Positions 22,516-33,780 of a stretch of DNA of 64,000 bases are shown here, piece after piece. This DNA comes from Boswellia sacra. Its lineage: Eukaryota > Streptophyta > Magnoliopsida > Sapindales > Burseraceae. Under the pieces are notes generated by a model. That model was not told the DNA's origin. It saw only the letters and a list, made by a program, of their open reading frames with translations, and searched no databases. Made by a program: the position numbers and the translations under genes. Position 1 is the first letter of the stretch. Every line of letters starts with the position of its first letter. The stretch spans positions 1-64,000 of the forward strand of contig SNVD02013300.1 of the NCBI GenBank assembly GCA_013180625.2. Reading direction: 5' to 3'.

Positions 22516-24339
22516 CAATATTACCAGAACTTAATATATTCTTTGCTTCATTAAGTAGAAGCATAAATACAGAATTATTAAATCACCTTAAGGTCCTCTA
22601 CAAGCGAATTAAAAAGCATGACAACACTATGACATCCAACCATATGCACCTCGTAGCTGATTAATATTGTCTTCAAGTTATATTTATTTATTGATTTGTT
22701 TGTTTAAGAAGAAGATTAATTTAGACAATTGTTAAGGAAATTTATGAGAGAAGATTAATTATTGGCGTTTGGCGGCCACAATAGCCTCCATATAAAACAA
22801 TAAATTAACATGAAATTTATTTCTTCGTTCTTATGATGTTATTGGTGAATGAAATTAAATTTTCAATTGTATTTAAAAACGATCTTAAATATTCATAATA
22901 TGGCTTCAGTCAAATCTTAAATATTCATAATTAGGAAACATTACTAATTAATCTGTTCAATGCAAATTTTTTCATACGGTAAGCCACATTTTCCTCTTAA
23001 TGTGAAGTGAATTTCCAAAATGTAACTATATTATCCTAATGAGTGTTGAATATAAGACACATGCGTATAAAATTATATGACTTAAAATAGGTTAATTTTA
23101 GAAAGTATGAGGCCCATTTGTAAAATTTAATGTCTATAAATTATAAATCTATTTGTTTAAATTTTGAAGAGAATGTGAGTTTTTTTTTACAAGAGAACAA
23201 AACTATTTTAACCAAATAACTACTTAAAAAAATTTGCATAAAGTTAACCAAGATAGATGAATCAATATAACTCAACAAAGTTATAAACAACAAAAGGAAT
23301 CAACAGCAGCCGCACAATAAGTAGAATTAGCAATACACTAAAGAAAGAAACTCAGCATGAACCAACAAATAACAATAGAACAACATGTTGTTAACAAAAC
23401 AACAACTAAATAAAGTAGAAAAATAGTTAAAATAGACAACTAATCCCAAGTATTAATGAAATTAGACAATGAAGGAAAGAAAATCTTTCAACAAATCTAG
23501 TGAGGCAATTTATCAAACACTTGTGTGGAACATCTCAATGATTACAGACAAGAAATAAAATTGAATCTCAAAGCATGTTTATAATCAACACACAATAAAA
23601 GAAGATAATCAACAATAAGTATAATTATATTTGTGATCTAATCTGATTAATCCATCAAAAATTGAATAAATTTTATTGAATTTCTAATCATCCATCATAC
23701 AAGTTAAACATGTATATTAACCAAATCTATTAATATGTATAGATAATTATTGTTATAAGTCAATCTGTTAACATTTATATCAACCAAATTATACAAATTA
23801 AACAAAAAATCAAGAAATTAAATCACAAGAGAGGAAGAGATACAAACCTGAGTGAGAGTGCCGGACGAGCAATCAGACCTGGCGGAGCTCGAGGGACGGC
23901 GAAGCCATGGACCGTGGTGGCGGGTCATGTGACGACAAGGAGGGTGTAGCGCAGCCGTGGACCGTGGTGGCAACTCGAGATGACAGAGGCGCTTGCTGCA
24001 AGTAACCGAGCAAGGCAAAGGCCAAGCTTGAAGATGGTCGCGTCTGAGTAAGAGATGCTTCAACTCGATCTTGCCTCTTAGTTACTTGGGTTTCCAGACG
24101 CGTGCTTGAAACCAAATGCTTCAACTCGATCATGCTTGAGCTATGCAACAAAGTCGAGATAGAATTTGAGAGGGAAGGAACGTGACATTTGAGATTTGAG
24201 AGGCAATTTCTAGCACCGGTGTGAGATTTGAGAGGGCATTTGAGAGATTGAAGTTAGGGATTTGAGAGGGAAGGATGAGAGAGGGGCAGAGCAGGGTGTA
24301 AAAAGGAGTGAATAAAAAAACAATGGTTTTATATATTAA

Positions 24340-24489
24340 AAGGGCTTTCTACTGTGGACCTTAGCAAATGCAGTAAAGTCTATCATTTTTACTACGGGTG
24401 TGGTAGCCCGCCACAGAATTCGAGCTTTTACCGCATTTTCGAAGGCTCGCGGTAAATGGATGCAGTAAAAGGCCCATTTTATAGTAGTG
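24340..24489. repeat. CACTA 1 right TIR and subterminal repeats
   Basis: It holds copies of ttttaccgc, gcccgcca and gcggtaaatg in both orientations before the terminal gtagtg. The GC-richer block just inside (23.85-24.15 kb, minus strand) has an open frame ending at a plausible donor (actcag/gtttgt). It could be a leader exon of the transposon gene. Confidence 0.65.
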
Positions 24490-25691
24490 TAAGCTGGGTA
24501 TTGTTCGATTGTAACAAGCTTCCTCAATACCATGCAGTGACAAGTTTCTCAATTAGCAGATTTCTCGTTTCTCTTCTAGCAGAATTACTGGTGAGAATTT
24601 AATGCAGGACCTTGCCGCTTTGTCATAGAACATGAGCAGCCTGTTACTCACGCAGACCTAGATAGTAGTTCAATTTGTCAACTTAGCTGCTTTGCCAACG
24701 TATGGGCAACAATTCAAGCCCTAAAAGTCGTTGTAATCCATTAAAAAGATAGATTTAGAATATTGGATTAAATTGTTGGGATTTGATTGAATAAACCAAT
24801 TTTATGTATACTCGTGGACAATTTATTTCCTTACCATTCCCTTATCCTAACCATTATAAGAACCTGGCATCATCACATCTTTAATTTGAGCTTATCTTAC
24901 ATCATCTTTAAGACTTGCATTTAGGCCAAGAAAAATTATACACAAAGTCACACATGCTAATACAGACTTACCGCTAATTTGAGCTATCTTGTTGGAACAA
25001 CTTTAGGTCCCAAGAAGGACCATTAACTTTACACTATATGTTGTGAAAGAAGTATAGGACATTGAAGAACGGTTTTCCCACCTCCACACTGTCAGACCTT
25101 AGACTTGACTTTTCCTTGCTTTATCCTCTACCTGAGATCTACATTGTTAATAAAAATAAAATAAAACCAGATGAAAAGAGGAAATATCACTGCACGCGCA
25201 AAACACAAAATAAGCAACAAACATAACTTAATATAACACACACTACAATATGAAATCACAACTAACTGTACCTTACCACGCCTGATTGTCGGCAATATTT
25301 TCAGAAAATGGTTGCCGGAATCATCTAGACCAGAGTTGAACCAGTGTTGGACATGACTTGGGACTTGGGAGTGGAGGGGTAGGTAGGGTGTGTGATTGTG
25401 GCTGTAAATCTAGTACTCATGTTTCCAGTGAACCCGTAATATAGGAAGGCTAAAAGATGAACACAAAGGTGAAACTCAATGCTATAATTATAAAGCAAAT
25501 AATAGCCAACTAGTTGATACTAGTAAAGATGCACGTTTTTTTGGCTGATCCATATGCAAAAACAAGTTTTAACTGAAGAAAAAAAGGAAAAAGGAAAAAA
25601 TCTAAATTTGCCAGTCTTAAAAATTCAAAATTACAAGTGGGCCTGCTTCAGGCACATCAAATGCACTTGGTTGAGCACTAAATTGTCTATC
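24490..25691. other. intergenic, no supported gene
   Basis: No coding or RNA signal is supported. The string cactacaatatg at 25244 resembles a CACTA end but has no partner. Confidence 0.5.
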
Positions 25692-25696
25692 CAAAT

Positions 25697-26257
25697 TGTT
25701 ATGCACAAGCGGAAGCAATAACCAACAGAACAACCCAAAATGCACAACCACAACTATGCCAGATAATTGAATATAATAGCAACTAAAAAGACAACCAATC
25801 AACCACAATGCAGAAATAGAAAACACACCAGGATTTAACGAGGTTCGGTATTAGTACCTACGTCCTCGGGCGCCGCTGAAGAAACTTTCCACTATCTTCA
25901 AAAAGAATTACAAACTTTTGGGCCACAATACAAATACCACAACTATTGGGCCAAACTGCAATTACCCAAATAATTGAGCCAAACTGTAATTACTCAAACA
26001 ATTGGACAATACTACAAATACCCAAAATAAAGGGAGAAAAAAGCAAATATTACAAATTTTAAGGTCCTTACTGAAAGACCCTTAAACTATGAGGTCTTAT
26101 ATGTGAGACTTTACAAATATAAGGGGGTGAAAGATATTTCACTTGGGACACTTATATTTCTCCCACATAGCCTTTTTTATAAGGGCCATATGAGGCCCAA
26201 TTTTGGAGTCCCATCGATGTGGGATCCTTGTTAATGCATATGAGCCAAACACCAACA
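25697..26257 (-). repeat. 3' LTR of copia 2 (561 bp)
   Basis: TG...CA ends (tgttatgcac ... accaaca). The polypurine tract aaggtggagatt (minus strand) adjoins at about 26258-26269. The U5-like motif gaggttcggtatt...acctacgtcctcgggcgcc lies at about 25839-25875. Confidence 0.95.
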
Positions 26258-26358
26258 AATCTCCACCTTGGCGAATATGCCAACCCACCACAAAACTCTT
26301 CTTTTTCCCATATTCTCCATCACAACTGCAACGCCTCCAAATGTGCCCAATGGCGCAG

Positions 26359-29300
26359 TCAAACAGGCATAATGTTGATCAAGTCCAAACAATGACTGAA
26401 CTTGATCGCTGTCACAACCTTAGTCAACATATCTGCGGGATTCTCGGCAGTCTCAATCTTCTGAAATAAGATTCTTCCTTCATCAATGATCTCCTGCACA
26501 AAATGATACCGAACATCAATATGCTTCGTACGAATATGGAACACTGGATTCTTCGCTAAGTGGATAGCACTCTGACTGTCAGAATAAAGAGTAATCTTCT
26601 TCTGCCCAATTCCCAATTCATCCAGCAATCCCTGTAACCAAATAACTTCCTTCACAGCCTCTGTCATAGCCATATACTCTGCCTCCGTAGTAGACGAAGC
26701 TACTGTAGACTGTAAAGTAGACTTCCAACTCACTGGTGCTCTTGCAAGAGTAAACACATAACCGGTTGTCGACCGACGTTTATCCAAATCACCAGCATAA
26801 TCTGAATCAACATAACCAATAGCATACTGACCATATGTATCATCCCTTTCAAAGACTAAGCCAACATCTACGGTTCTCAACAAATACCGTAGAATCCATT
26901 TCATTGCTTGCCAATGTCCTTTACCAGGATCATGCATGTACCTGCTCACAACTCCAACTGCATGTAAAATATCGGGTCTCGTACACACCATAGCATACAT
27001 CAGGCTACCAACTGCATTAGCATATGGAACTCGAAACATATACTCTCGTTCCTCATCTGTACTAGGAGATAAAGATGCACTGAGCTTCATATGAGGAGCA
27101 AGTGGGGTACTTACAGGTTTTGACTGTTCTGTAATGCCAAACCGCTGTAATACCTTCTTCAGATACTGCTTCTGAGTCAAACAAATCTTGCTTCTTCCTT
27201 TATCTCTGCTAATCTCCATGCCAAGAATCTTCTTAGCTTCACCCAAATCTTTCATCTCAAACTCTCGATTCAGCTGAGTCTTCAACTTTATAATTTCTTC
27301 GACATTCGTCGAAGCTATCAACATATCATCAACATACAAGAGTAGATAAATGAAAGAACCATCATGTAGCCTCTGAAAATACAAACAATTATCAAATTTG
27401 CTTCTTGTGTACCTCTGACCTATCATAAACCGATCAAATCGCTTATACCACTGTCTAGGAGATTGTTTCAAACCATAAAGCGATCTTTTCAGTTTGCATA
27501 CCAAATTTTCCTTACCAGCAACTTTGAATCCCTCTGGCTGAGTCATATAGATTTCCTCTTCCAAGTCACCATGTAAAAATGCAGTTTTTACATCCAATTG
27601 AACTAGTTCCATATTCATCTGAGCTACCAAGGCCAACAAAATTCTAATGGAAGAATGTTTCACAACTAGAGAAAATACCTCATTGTAGTCAATTCCTTCC
27701 TTCTGAGCGTAGCCTTTAGCCACCAACCTTGCCTTGTAGCGGACGTCATTCTTGTCAGGAAATCCATCTTTCTTTGCATATACCCATTTGCACCCAATTG
27801 CCTTTTTACCCTTCGGTAGTTGAGCTAGCTCCCAAGTTTCATTCTTCTGAAGAGACTGCATCTCTTCTCTCATAGCTGTCTTCCACTCATTAACTTCAGA
27901 ACATCTGACTGCCTCTCTATAAGTGGAAGGAACATCAGCATCTATAATTGGAAGTGCATAGGCCACCATATCAGTAAATCGAGCAGGTCTGCGAATCTCA
28001 CGTCTTGGCCTATTAACTGCAATAGATTCTTGTTGCTGTTGAGGTTCCTAAGTAGAACTCTCACCATCATCTCCCAAATCTCTCTTTGTCACAGGAGTAC
28101 CATCATCTGTCTCAACAAATCTAATTGGGTTCAATGTCGTCGTTTCAAACTCCACCTGCTGCTGAGTATGCTCTACCTGCTGCTGAGTATGCTCCACCTG
28201 CTGCGGAGTACCATTCACCTTTGTCTGGTTTTCTGATTTCTTCAACATTGAAGACTCATCAAATGTCACATCTCTGCTGGATACAATCTTCCTCAAACTA
28301 GGACACCATAGACGATATCCTTTTACTCCTGAAGCAAATCCCAAGAAAATCGCTTTCTTGGCTCTAGGATCCAGCTTAGATTCTTTCACATGATAATATG
28401 CAGTGGAACCAAAAACATGTAAAGAATCATAATCAGAAACAGGTTGTCCAGACCATACCTCCAATGGAGTTCTATCACCAATAGCAGCTGAAGGTAGACG
28501 ATTAATGAGATGACACGCATAAGTCACAGCCTCAGCCCAAAACTCCTTGCCCAACCCAGCATTGGACAACATACACCGAACTTTCTCCAGCAATGTCCGG
28601 TTCATGCGTTCTGCCACCCCATTCTGCTACGGTGTACCTCTAACAGTAAAATGACGTACAATACCTACATCTCGACACAATTTCAAAAACTAATCACTGC
28701 AATACTCATCACCATTATCTGTTCTAAGATGCTTGATTTTCTTGCCAGTTTGTGTCTCAATCATCTTTTTCCATTTAAGGAAAGCACGAAGTACATCATC
28801 TTTTGATTTCAAACAGTACACCCAAGTTCTTCTGGAAAAGTCATCAACAAAAGTAACAAAGTAGTGCCTACCTCCCATAGATGCGGTTTTAGTAGGTCCC
28901 CACACATCTGAGTGAACATAATCAAGAATACCCTTGGTATTATGAATAGCGGTGCCAAATTTCACTCTCTTCTGCTTTCCCAGAACACAATGCTCACATA
29001 AATCCAGCTTGCAGGTCTTTGCACCTTTCAATAAGCCTCGTTTCACCAAACTGAATAAGGCTTTCTCACCTGCATGTCCCAAACGCATATGCCACAGTCT
29101 CATGATCTCTGAATCTGCATCATTATCAGAAACCATAGTAGCTGATCCAATAACTGTATTACCATTATAATAATACAAGTTGTTCCTCCTAGTGCCTTTC
29201 AATACCACAAGAGCGCCTGAAGTGATCCTCAGAATACCATCTCGAATAGATATACCACAGCCTTTAGATTCTAAGGCTCCCAAAGAGATGAGATTCTTCT

Positions 29301-29814
29301 TCAACTTCGGTACATACCGAACATCTGTCAAAACTCTAGTCAGTCTATCATGATTCCTCAATCGGATCGAACCTATCCCAGCAGTATGGCAAATATCATC
29401 ATTGCCCATATACACAACTCCACAATCAAGCTCCTCAAACTGAAAGAACCAATCACGATGTGGACACATATGATAAGTACAACCCGAATCCATAATCCAC
29501 TCATCAGAACCAGAAGTGGATGGATGACCAACTAGACTTATATCAAAATCACTATCATCCTCACGCTCAATAACACATGCATCAGAAATAGCCTTGCCCT
29601 TATCTTTCTTTTTCAACTTAGGACAATCTTTCTTCCAATGCCCTTTCTCACGACAAAAGGCACACTCATCTTTTCCTGATCTACCCCTCGACCAAGATTT
29701 TCCCCTTTTTCCTGATTTCCTACTATGACTACGCCCTCTCATTGTCAATACATCTATTTTTGCATTTTTCACAATCACTGTCTTCTCTAATACAGTCGAC
29801 GATGACGTCATCAC
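26359..29814 (-). pseudogene. copia 2 polyprotein, one frame with three TAG stops
   Basis: From 29814 down to 26359 the minus strand stays in one frame (about 1150 codons). It is interrupted only by three TAG stops at 28690-28692, 28627-28629 and 28048-28050. In order: a basic RG/S-rich segment with one CCHC knuckle (CAFCREKGHWKKDC); protease WIMDSGCTYHMC; GAG-pre motif LWHMRLGHAG; integrase with HSDVWGPTKTASMGGRHYF, NGDEYCSD and NGVAERMNRTLLEKVRCML; RT with FLHGDLEEEIYMTQPEGF and the YVDD catalytic box (LLLYVDDMLIA); RNase H ending RTKHIDVRYHF. Catalytic motifs are intact, so only the stops and the missing gag disable it. The second stop sits where the family usually has Gln (TPQQNG). Confidence 0.92.
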
Positions 29815-29960
29815 TACCTCTCACAAATAAGCTCGATAAACAAATCACCAATAACCAAGCTCCAACAAATTATTATATTCAATAACTAGCAATCCAAATC
29901 AATAGCCTAGAATAGTAGAAGTGCTTTAATGAAATAGCCACTAACTACCCAAAACCTTCG

Positions 29961-29972
29961 GCTCTGATACCA
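29961..29972 (-). other. primer-binding site of copia 2
   Basis: The minus strand reads TGGTATCAGAGC, a perfect match to the initiator-Met tRNA 3' end primer site, two bases from the LTR edge. Confidence 0.95.
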
Positions 29973-29974
29973 AT

Positions 29975-30763
29975 TGTCATGCACAAGCAGAAGCGATAAC
30001 CAACAGAACAACCCAAAATGCACAACCACAACTATGCCAGATAATTGAATATAATAGCAACTAAAGAGGCAACCAAACCCACAATGGGTTGGTTCACGTG
30101 GTGAAGCGGGCCAGGATGGAGTTGGTACAACACCAATTATGAAGTCCTGAGTTCGAGTCTCCACAATGGCCTACTCCATGATTTAAGTGGGAGACCGTGA
30201 CAGTGGGTTATGGTTGCGCTAGTCTCCTCTGAGGATTAGTCGTGGTGCGCGTAAGCTGGCCCGGACACCTCGGTTACAAAAAAAAAAAAAAAAGAGGCAA
30301 CCAATCAACCACAATGCAGAAATAGAAAACACACCAGGATTTAACGAGGTTCGGTATTAGTACCTACGTCCTCGGGCGCCGCTGAAGAAACTTTCCACTA
30401 TCTTCAAAAAGAATTACAAACTTTTGGGCCACAATACAAATACCACAAATATTGGGCCAAACTGCAATTACCCAAATAATTGAGCCAAACTGTAATTACC
30501 CAAACAATTGGACAATACTACAAATACCCAAAATAAAGGGAGAAAAAAGTAAATATTACAAATTTTAAGGTCCTTACGGAAAGGCCCTTAAACTATGAGG
30601 TCTAATATGTGAGACCTTACAAATATAAGGGGGTGAAAGATATTTCACTTGGGACACTTATATTTCTCCTACATAGCCTTTTTTATAAGGGCCATATGAG
30701 GCCCAATTTTGGAGTCCCATCGATGTGGGATTATTGTTAATGCATATGAGCCAAACACCAACA
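29975..30763 (-). repeat. 5' LTR of copia 2, enlarged by a SINE
   Basis: Starts tgtcatgcac and ends accaaca. Its 789 bp minus the 228 bp of SINE plus target copy equals 561 bp, exactly the length of the other LTR. Confidence 0.95.
30077..30290 (+). mobile_element. tRNA-type SINE with poly(A) tail, nested in the copia 2 LTR
   Basis: The insert is a body of about 201 bp plus an A tail, flanked by the exact 14-bp target duplication AAAGAGGCAACCAA (30063-30076 and 30291-30304), the hallmark of LINE-machinery insertion. An RNA polymerase III box B (gagttcgagtctcc, about 30149-30162) lies some 65 bp after a degenerate box A (ggttcacgtggtgaagc). The body ends cacctcggttac before the A run. I do not recognise the family. 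Confidence 0.9.
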
Positions 30764-30768
30764 CAAAT

Positions 30769-32034
30769 CACGAATTCAACAGAGATAACCAATGATAATA
30801 AATGTAACAATCAGTTCAGATCCAACAACTTGGAAACTAAAAAATATTCAACATAATAGCAAGTCAAATTTTGAATATAAGTTTTATTGTAATCTTTTAT
30901 ATTTCAGGACAGATCCAACAACAGAACATTGATTTCTACTTTCCAGCCATGCGTACCGTAACTAAATTTCAGCACTCAGCCATCCACTGATTGAAGAATA
31001 TCATTGTTATTTTACAACCTTACAAATCACATCATTTTAATTTCCAGTTTGAACATCATACCATCAACAAAGAACTTCTAATAATTTAGCAAATAACAAT
31101 TCTTCACTCCAAGTAAAGCAATAAAACAACTTAGAAAACTAAGAGACCTTCTGTTGAACGATGGTTGCTTTCCAGACTATCACAGCACTGGATGGCTCTA
31201 AACCTCTAGAAAGTGCACAATGTTAAATACGAACAACGGAGTAGTGGCAACGTAGTAGACTTAATTTCGTCCCATATTGAAAGCCCATACTGCCAAATAC
31301 ACTTAAAAGATGAAATCTGGCTTCATATGTGAAACAAGTCAATGCAATGAAGGTTGAATAGTTTATTTTAATTTGTAGTCAAATGGAGTGATGACAACCT
31401 GGCCTGAACTTCTTATATTTCGCTATGGATTGATCTTAGAACCTAGATTCTTGCACAGAAAGTTCTATTAGAAACCTGTACCAAGAATATTTGGTACAAT
31501 GAATATGAAAGCTCTATTAGAAAGACCGAAAGCTTGTATTATATAACAAATCATTGCTCTTTTTCCATGAAGTTGACTAAAATATAAATACTATATGTGA
31601 AGTCACCCTCACTTTTCTTTTCCCTGATTTGGGTTGTGTTTCTCATTTCTTTGTTCTTCTCTCTAACTCATCATTTATAATATAAGCTTCACCTTCACAT
31701 CTTTTTCCTTCAGTGATTAATGCTTTCTCTCCAATATTTTATTTTATTTTTTTATTATCACTTGTTTATATATATATTAGAAATTTTAACCATGATAAAT
31801 ATGCGTTAGCTTTGTAGAGTAACTTTATTAATGCTAACTTCAACATAAATACAAGGATACTATCACAAATGCATATTGGAATTTATTAATTAAATTCTCT
31901 TCCATCGCGCATTTTATGAAGTACTGAAAAATACTCATTTTAAACATTAATAATATTAAACAACCAACAAGAAACTCTATTGACATTAACAAATTTATTT
32001 GCAAATATATAATAATCAATAAAATGCAACCCAT
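30769..32034. other. intergenic, no supported gene
   Basis: AT-rich sequence; no coding, RNA or repeat signal beyond short low-complexity runs. Confidence 0.5.
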
Positions 32035-32198
32035 TGTCTCGCCTCGTGCGACACGCGCATGGTTTTGCGCCAAGCTTGTTGAATGTGCGCCAAGGAATGA
32101 GATTTTGGAGCAAGTATTATAGTGATTCGAGATCCTCGTGTCGAGAGGAATTCAAAGGAGCAAAGAATGGGCGTAGTGCTCTGAAAGTTTCCGTGACG

Positions 32199-32316
32199 TT
32201 CCAGAACATTCTAGAAGGAACCGTAAGGCGTGAGATGCACGCAAAAGACTATAGAAGGCCTTAGAAAATTCTGGAAGGTCATGGAAGGATACGGAATGCT
32301 ATAGAAGGTTCTAGAA
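32199..32316 (+). promoter_or_regulatory. 10-bp phased GAA/TTC array (heat-shock-element-like) in U3
   Basis: GAA falls at the same offset in 9 of 12 consecutive 10-bp steps from 32204 to 32316. Perfect alternating modules are TTCnnGAAnnTTCnnGAA at 32199-32216, GAAnnTTCnnGAA at 32264-32276 and again at 32304-32316. This matches heat-shock-factor sites and lies about 230-345 bp upstream of the LTR TATA box. Confidence 0.65.
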
Positions 32317-32544
32317 GCAAGAAGATATATCTAGTGTATAGGGTTCTCTAGAGATATCTAGGGTAGTATAGAGTAGTCCAGTGTTATCTAGGCATGTGTG
32401 GATGTATCTAGACTTACTTAGCCAACAAGTAAGCTTGTAAATATCTAGAAATGATCTAGAATAGGAATGTTTTAGGTACTTGGTTGGCCAATAGAGTAGT
32501 GAGATGTGACACAATATTAGCCACATGTTGAGGAGATGCTTGCC

Positions 32545-32552
32545 TATAAATA
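32545..32552 (+). promoter_or_regulatory. LTR TATA box
   Basis: TATAAATA within gcctataaataagg marks the likely start of transcription about 30 bp downstream. Confidence 0.65.
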
Positions 32553-33103
32553 AGGGTGAGCCCTCATTTATAAAGCACGTCATGCAAAGTCATGCTAAGT
32601 CTTGTTAGACTCAAAGGTTCAAGAGTCTTGTAAGCCTTGTAAACTACCTTGTGTATAGTGAATATTTTCTCACCCAAATGTCTCGTGTCCTTATTCTTTT
32701 TCACTTGAACCTCTCTTCTAGTGGGTTAAGGCTTATTTAGATGCACTTTGGGGTGTGTTAGTGCCTAAGGCTACATAGTCTCCGCTTGTGAAACAATAAG
32801 GCCGTGACACCATGCTTGATCGTAGTGTCATGCGTGTTCTCCCCAATTTTCTTCAAGATGGAACAACATGACCTAAGACAAATTACATCACAAATCAGTA
32901 AAATATTAGCATACACATTATAGACAAAAAAAATTAATGGATAGAATTTGAACTTCTAACGAACTCGCTACAAAATCTACGACTCCAAGATCGATTTTCA
33001 TTAATTCACCAAGAAAATATTTTCATTTCATTTATATTTTAAGGATAATTAACTAGTTAATTTCTTTTCTTCCCGACTTCCTTCAAATAAATTAAGCATC
33101 CAA

Positions 33104-33721
33104 GGATGTGTTTGGTGCATCGTATAAGATTGCATAACTGTCAATGTATTGGATAATATTGTATTGAATTGTATTGCATATGATTGAGTAAACTCTATAT
33201 TATATTTGGTTTATCATTTTATTATATAAATATTACACAGTACTATGTTTCGTAAAGGACTAAATTGGATTGTATTAATTTTTTAAATAAATTAAAATTA
33301 TTTAAAAATAGGAAAATTATTTAAAATAAATATTTAGATTTATTTATATTAAATTTTTATGTCTAATTAATTATTTAATTATTTTAAATATTAAGTAATT
33401 AATAAATAATAATTAAAAATGTTTTAATTAATTTAAATATTTATTTGATTAATTTAAATAGTATAAATTATATAATATATTGAAACATAGTTGGGAGAGC
33501 TGCACCCAACAAATATAATAATGAATTTTTGCCACTCTCATCTCTTATACGACATAAACCCAAGGGGGAAGGCGGGTTAATATTCCCCCTAATAGTGCTG
33601 TTTTTATGCACCACTTATACAATGCTATGCAATCAAATGCAGTCAAAAATTGGACCCAAACATGGGAAAGCCTTCTAACACCATCCTATCCCATCCTATG
33701 TGGCGTAACAAACACGCCCTG
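33104..33721. mobile_element. non-autonomous DNA transposon (MITE-like), 0.6 kb
   Basis: The ends agga.tgtgtttggt and (reverse of right end) agggcgtgtttgtt form an inverted repeat of about 14 bp around AT-rich DNA with no ORF. Removing it makes the distance from the LTP-like gene to the shared 3' flank (about 307 bp) match the paralogous locus (about 280 bp). That supports it as an insertion. A target duplication is not clear; the ends look hAT-like. Confidence 0.6.
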
Positions 33722-33780
33722 AGGGTTCTAACTAATAGAATTATAAAAACAAATAAACCAATCAACAAAACATAAGTTGT

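Larger units (their letters stand above)
16478..24489 (-). mobile_element. CACTA (En/Spm) transposon 1, 8.0 kb, both ends present
   Basis: The left end starts CACTACAAGAAAATGGGC at 16478. The right end, read inward on the minus strand from 24489, starts CACTACTATAAAATGGGC. About 22 of the first 25 bases agree. A 3-bp target duplication TAA flanks both sides (16475-16477 and 24490-24492), as expected for CACTA elements. Both ends carry subterminal repeats of the type ccgccgtaaa / ttaccgcag. The interior holds one Transposase_24-type gene on the minus strand and no TNPD transposase, so it would need another element to move. Passenger repeats and a MITE lie inside. Confidence 0.93.
25697..30763 (-). 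mobile_element. Ty1/copia retrotransposon 2, complete ends, gag-deleted
   Basis: Two LTRs (25697-26257 and 29975-30763) are flanked by an exact 5-bp target duplication CAAAT (25692-25696 and 30764-30768). The primer site and the protease-integrase-RT-RNase H polyprotein lie between them on the minus strand. Only about 150 bp separates the primer site from the zinc-knuckle region, so most of gag is missing. The LTRs differ at about 15 of 561 aligned bases by my count (near 2.7%), implying a fairly recent insertion, on the order of 1-2 million years at usual plant rates. A SINE has since landed in the right LTR. Domain sequence is Tork/Tnt1-like, tentatively. Confidence 0.96.
32035..32809 (+). 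mobile_element. solo LTR, same family as remnant at 6.7-7.1 kb
   Basis: It begins tgtctcgcc and ends ggccgtgaca, an imperfect inverted end pair. It is flanked by the direct repeat ccat (32031-32034 and 32810-32813), one base short of a usual 5-bp duplication. Inside, in promoter order, are a phased GAA/TTC array (32199-32316), a CCAAT box (about 32489), a TATA box ctataaata (32545-32552) and a U5-like tail ending gtgcctaaggc...acaataaggccgtgaca. No internal retroelement sequence adjoins, so it is a solo LTR left by recombination. The superfamily is not certain. Confidence 0.75.

Noticed and set aside
22455..22664. Tyr-Ile repeat ORF
   Set aside because: It begins in a TA microsatellite.
25242..25256. 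possible CACTA end (cactacaatatg)
   Set aside because: No partner terminus, no subterminal repeats and no 3-bp duplication.
26203..29535. short plus-strand ORFs within copia 2
   Set aside because: Antisense shadows of the polyprotein or LTR.
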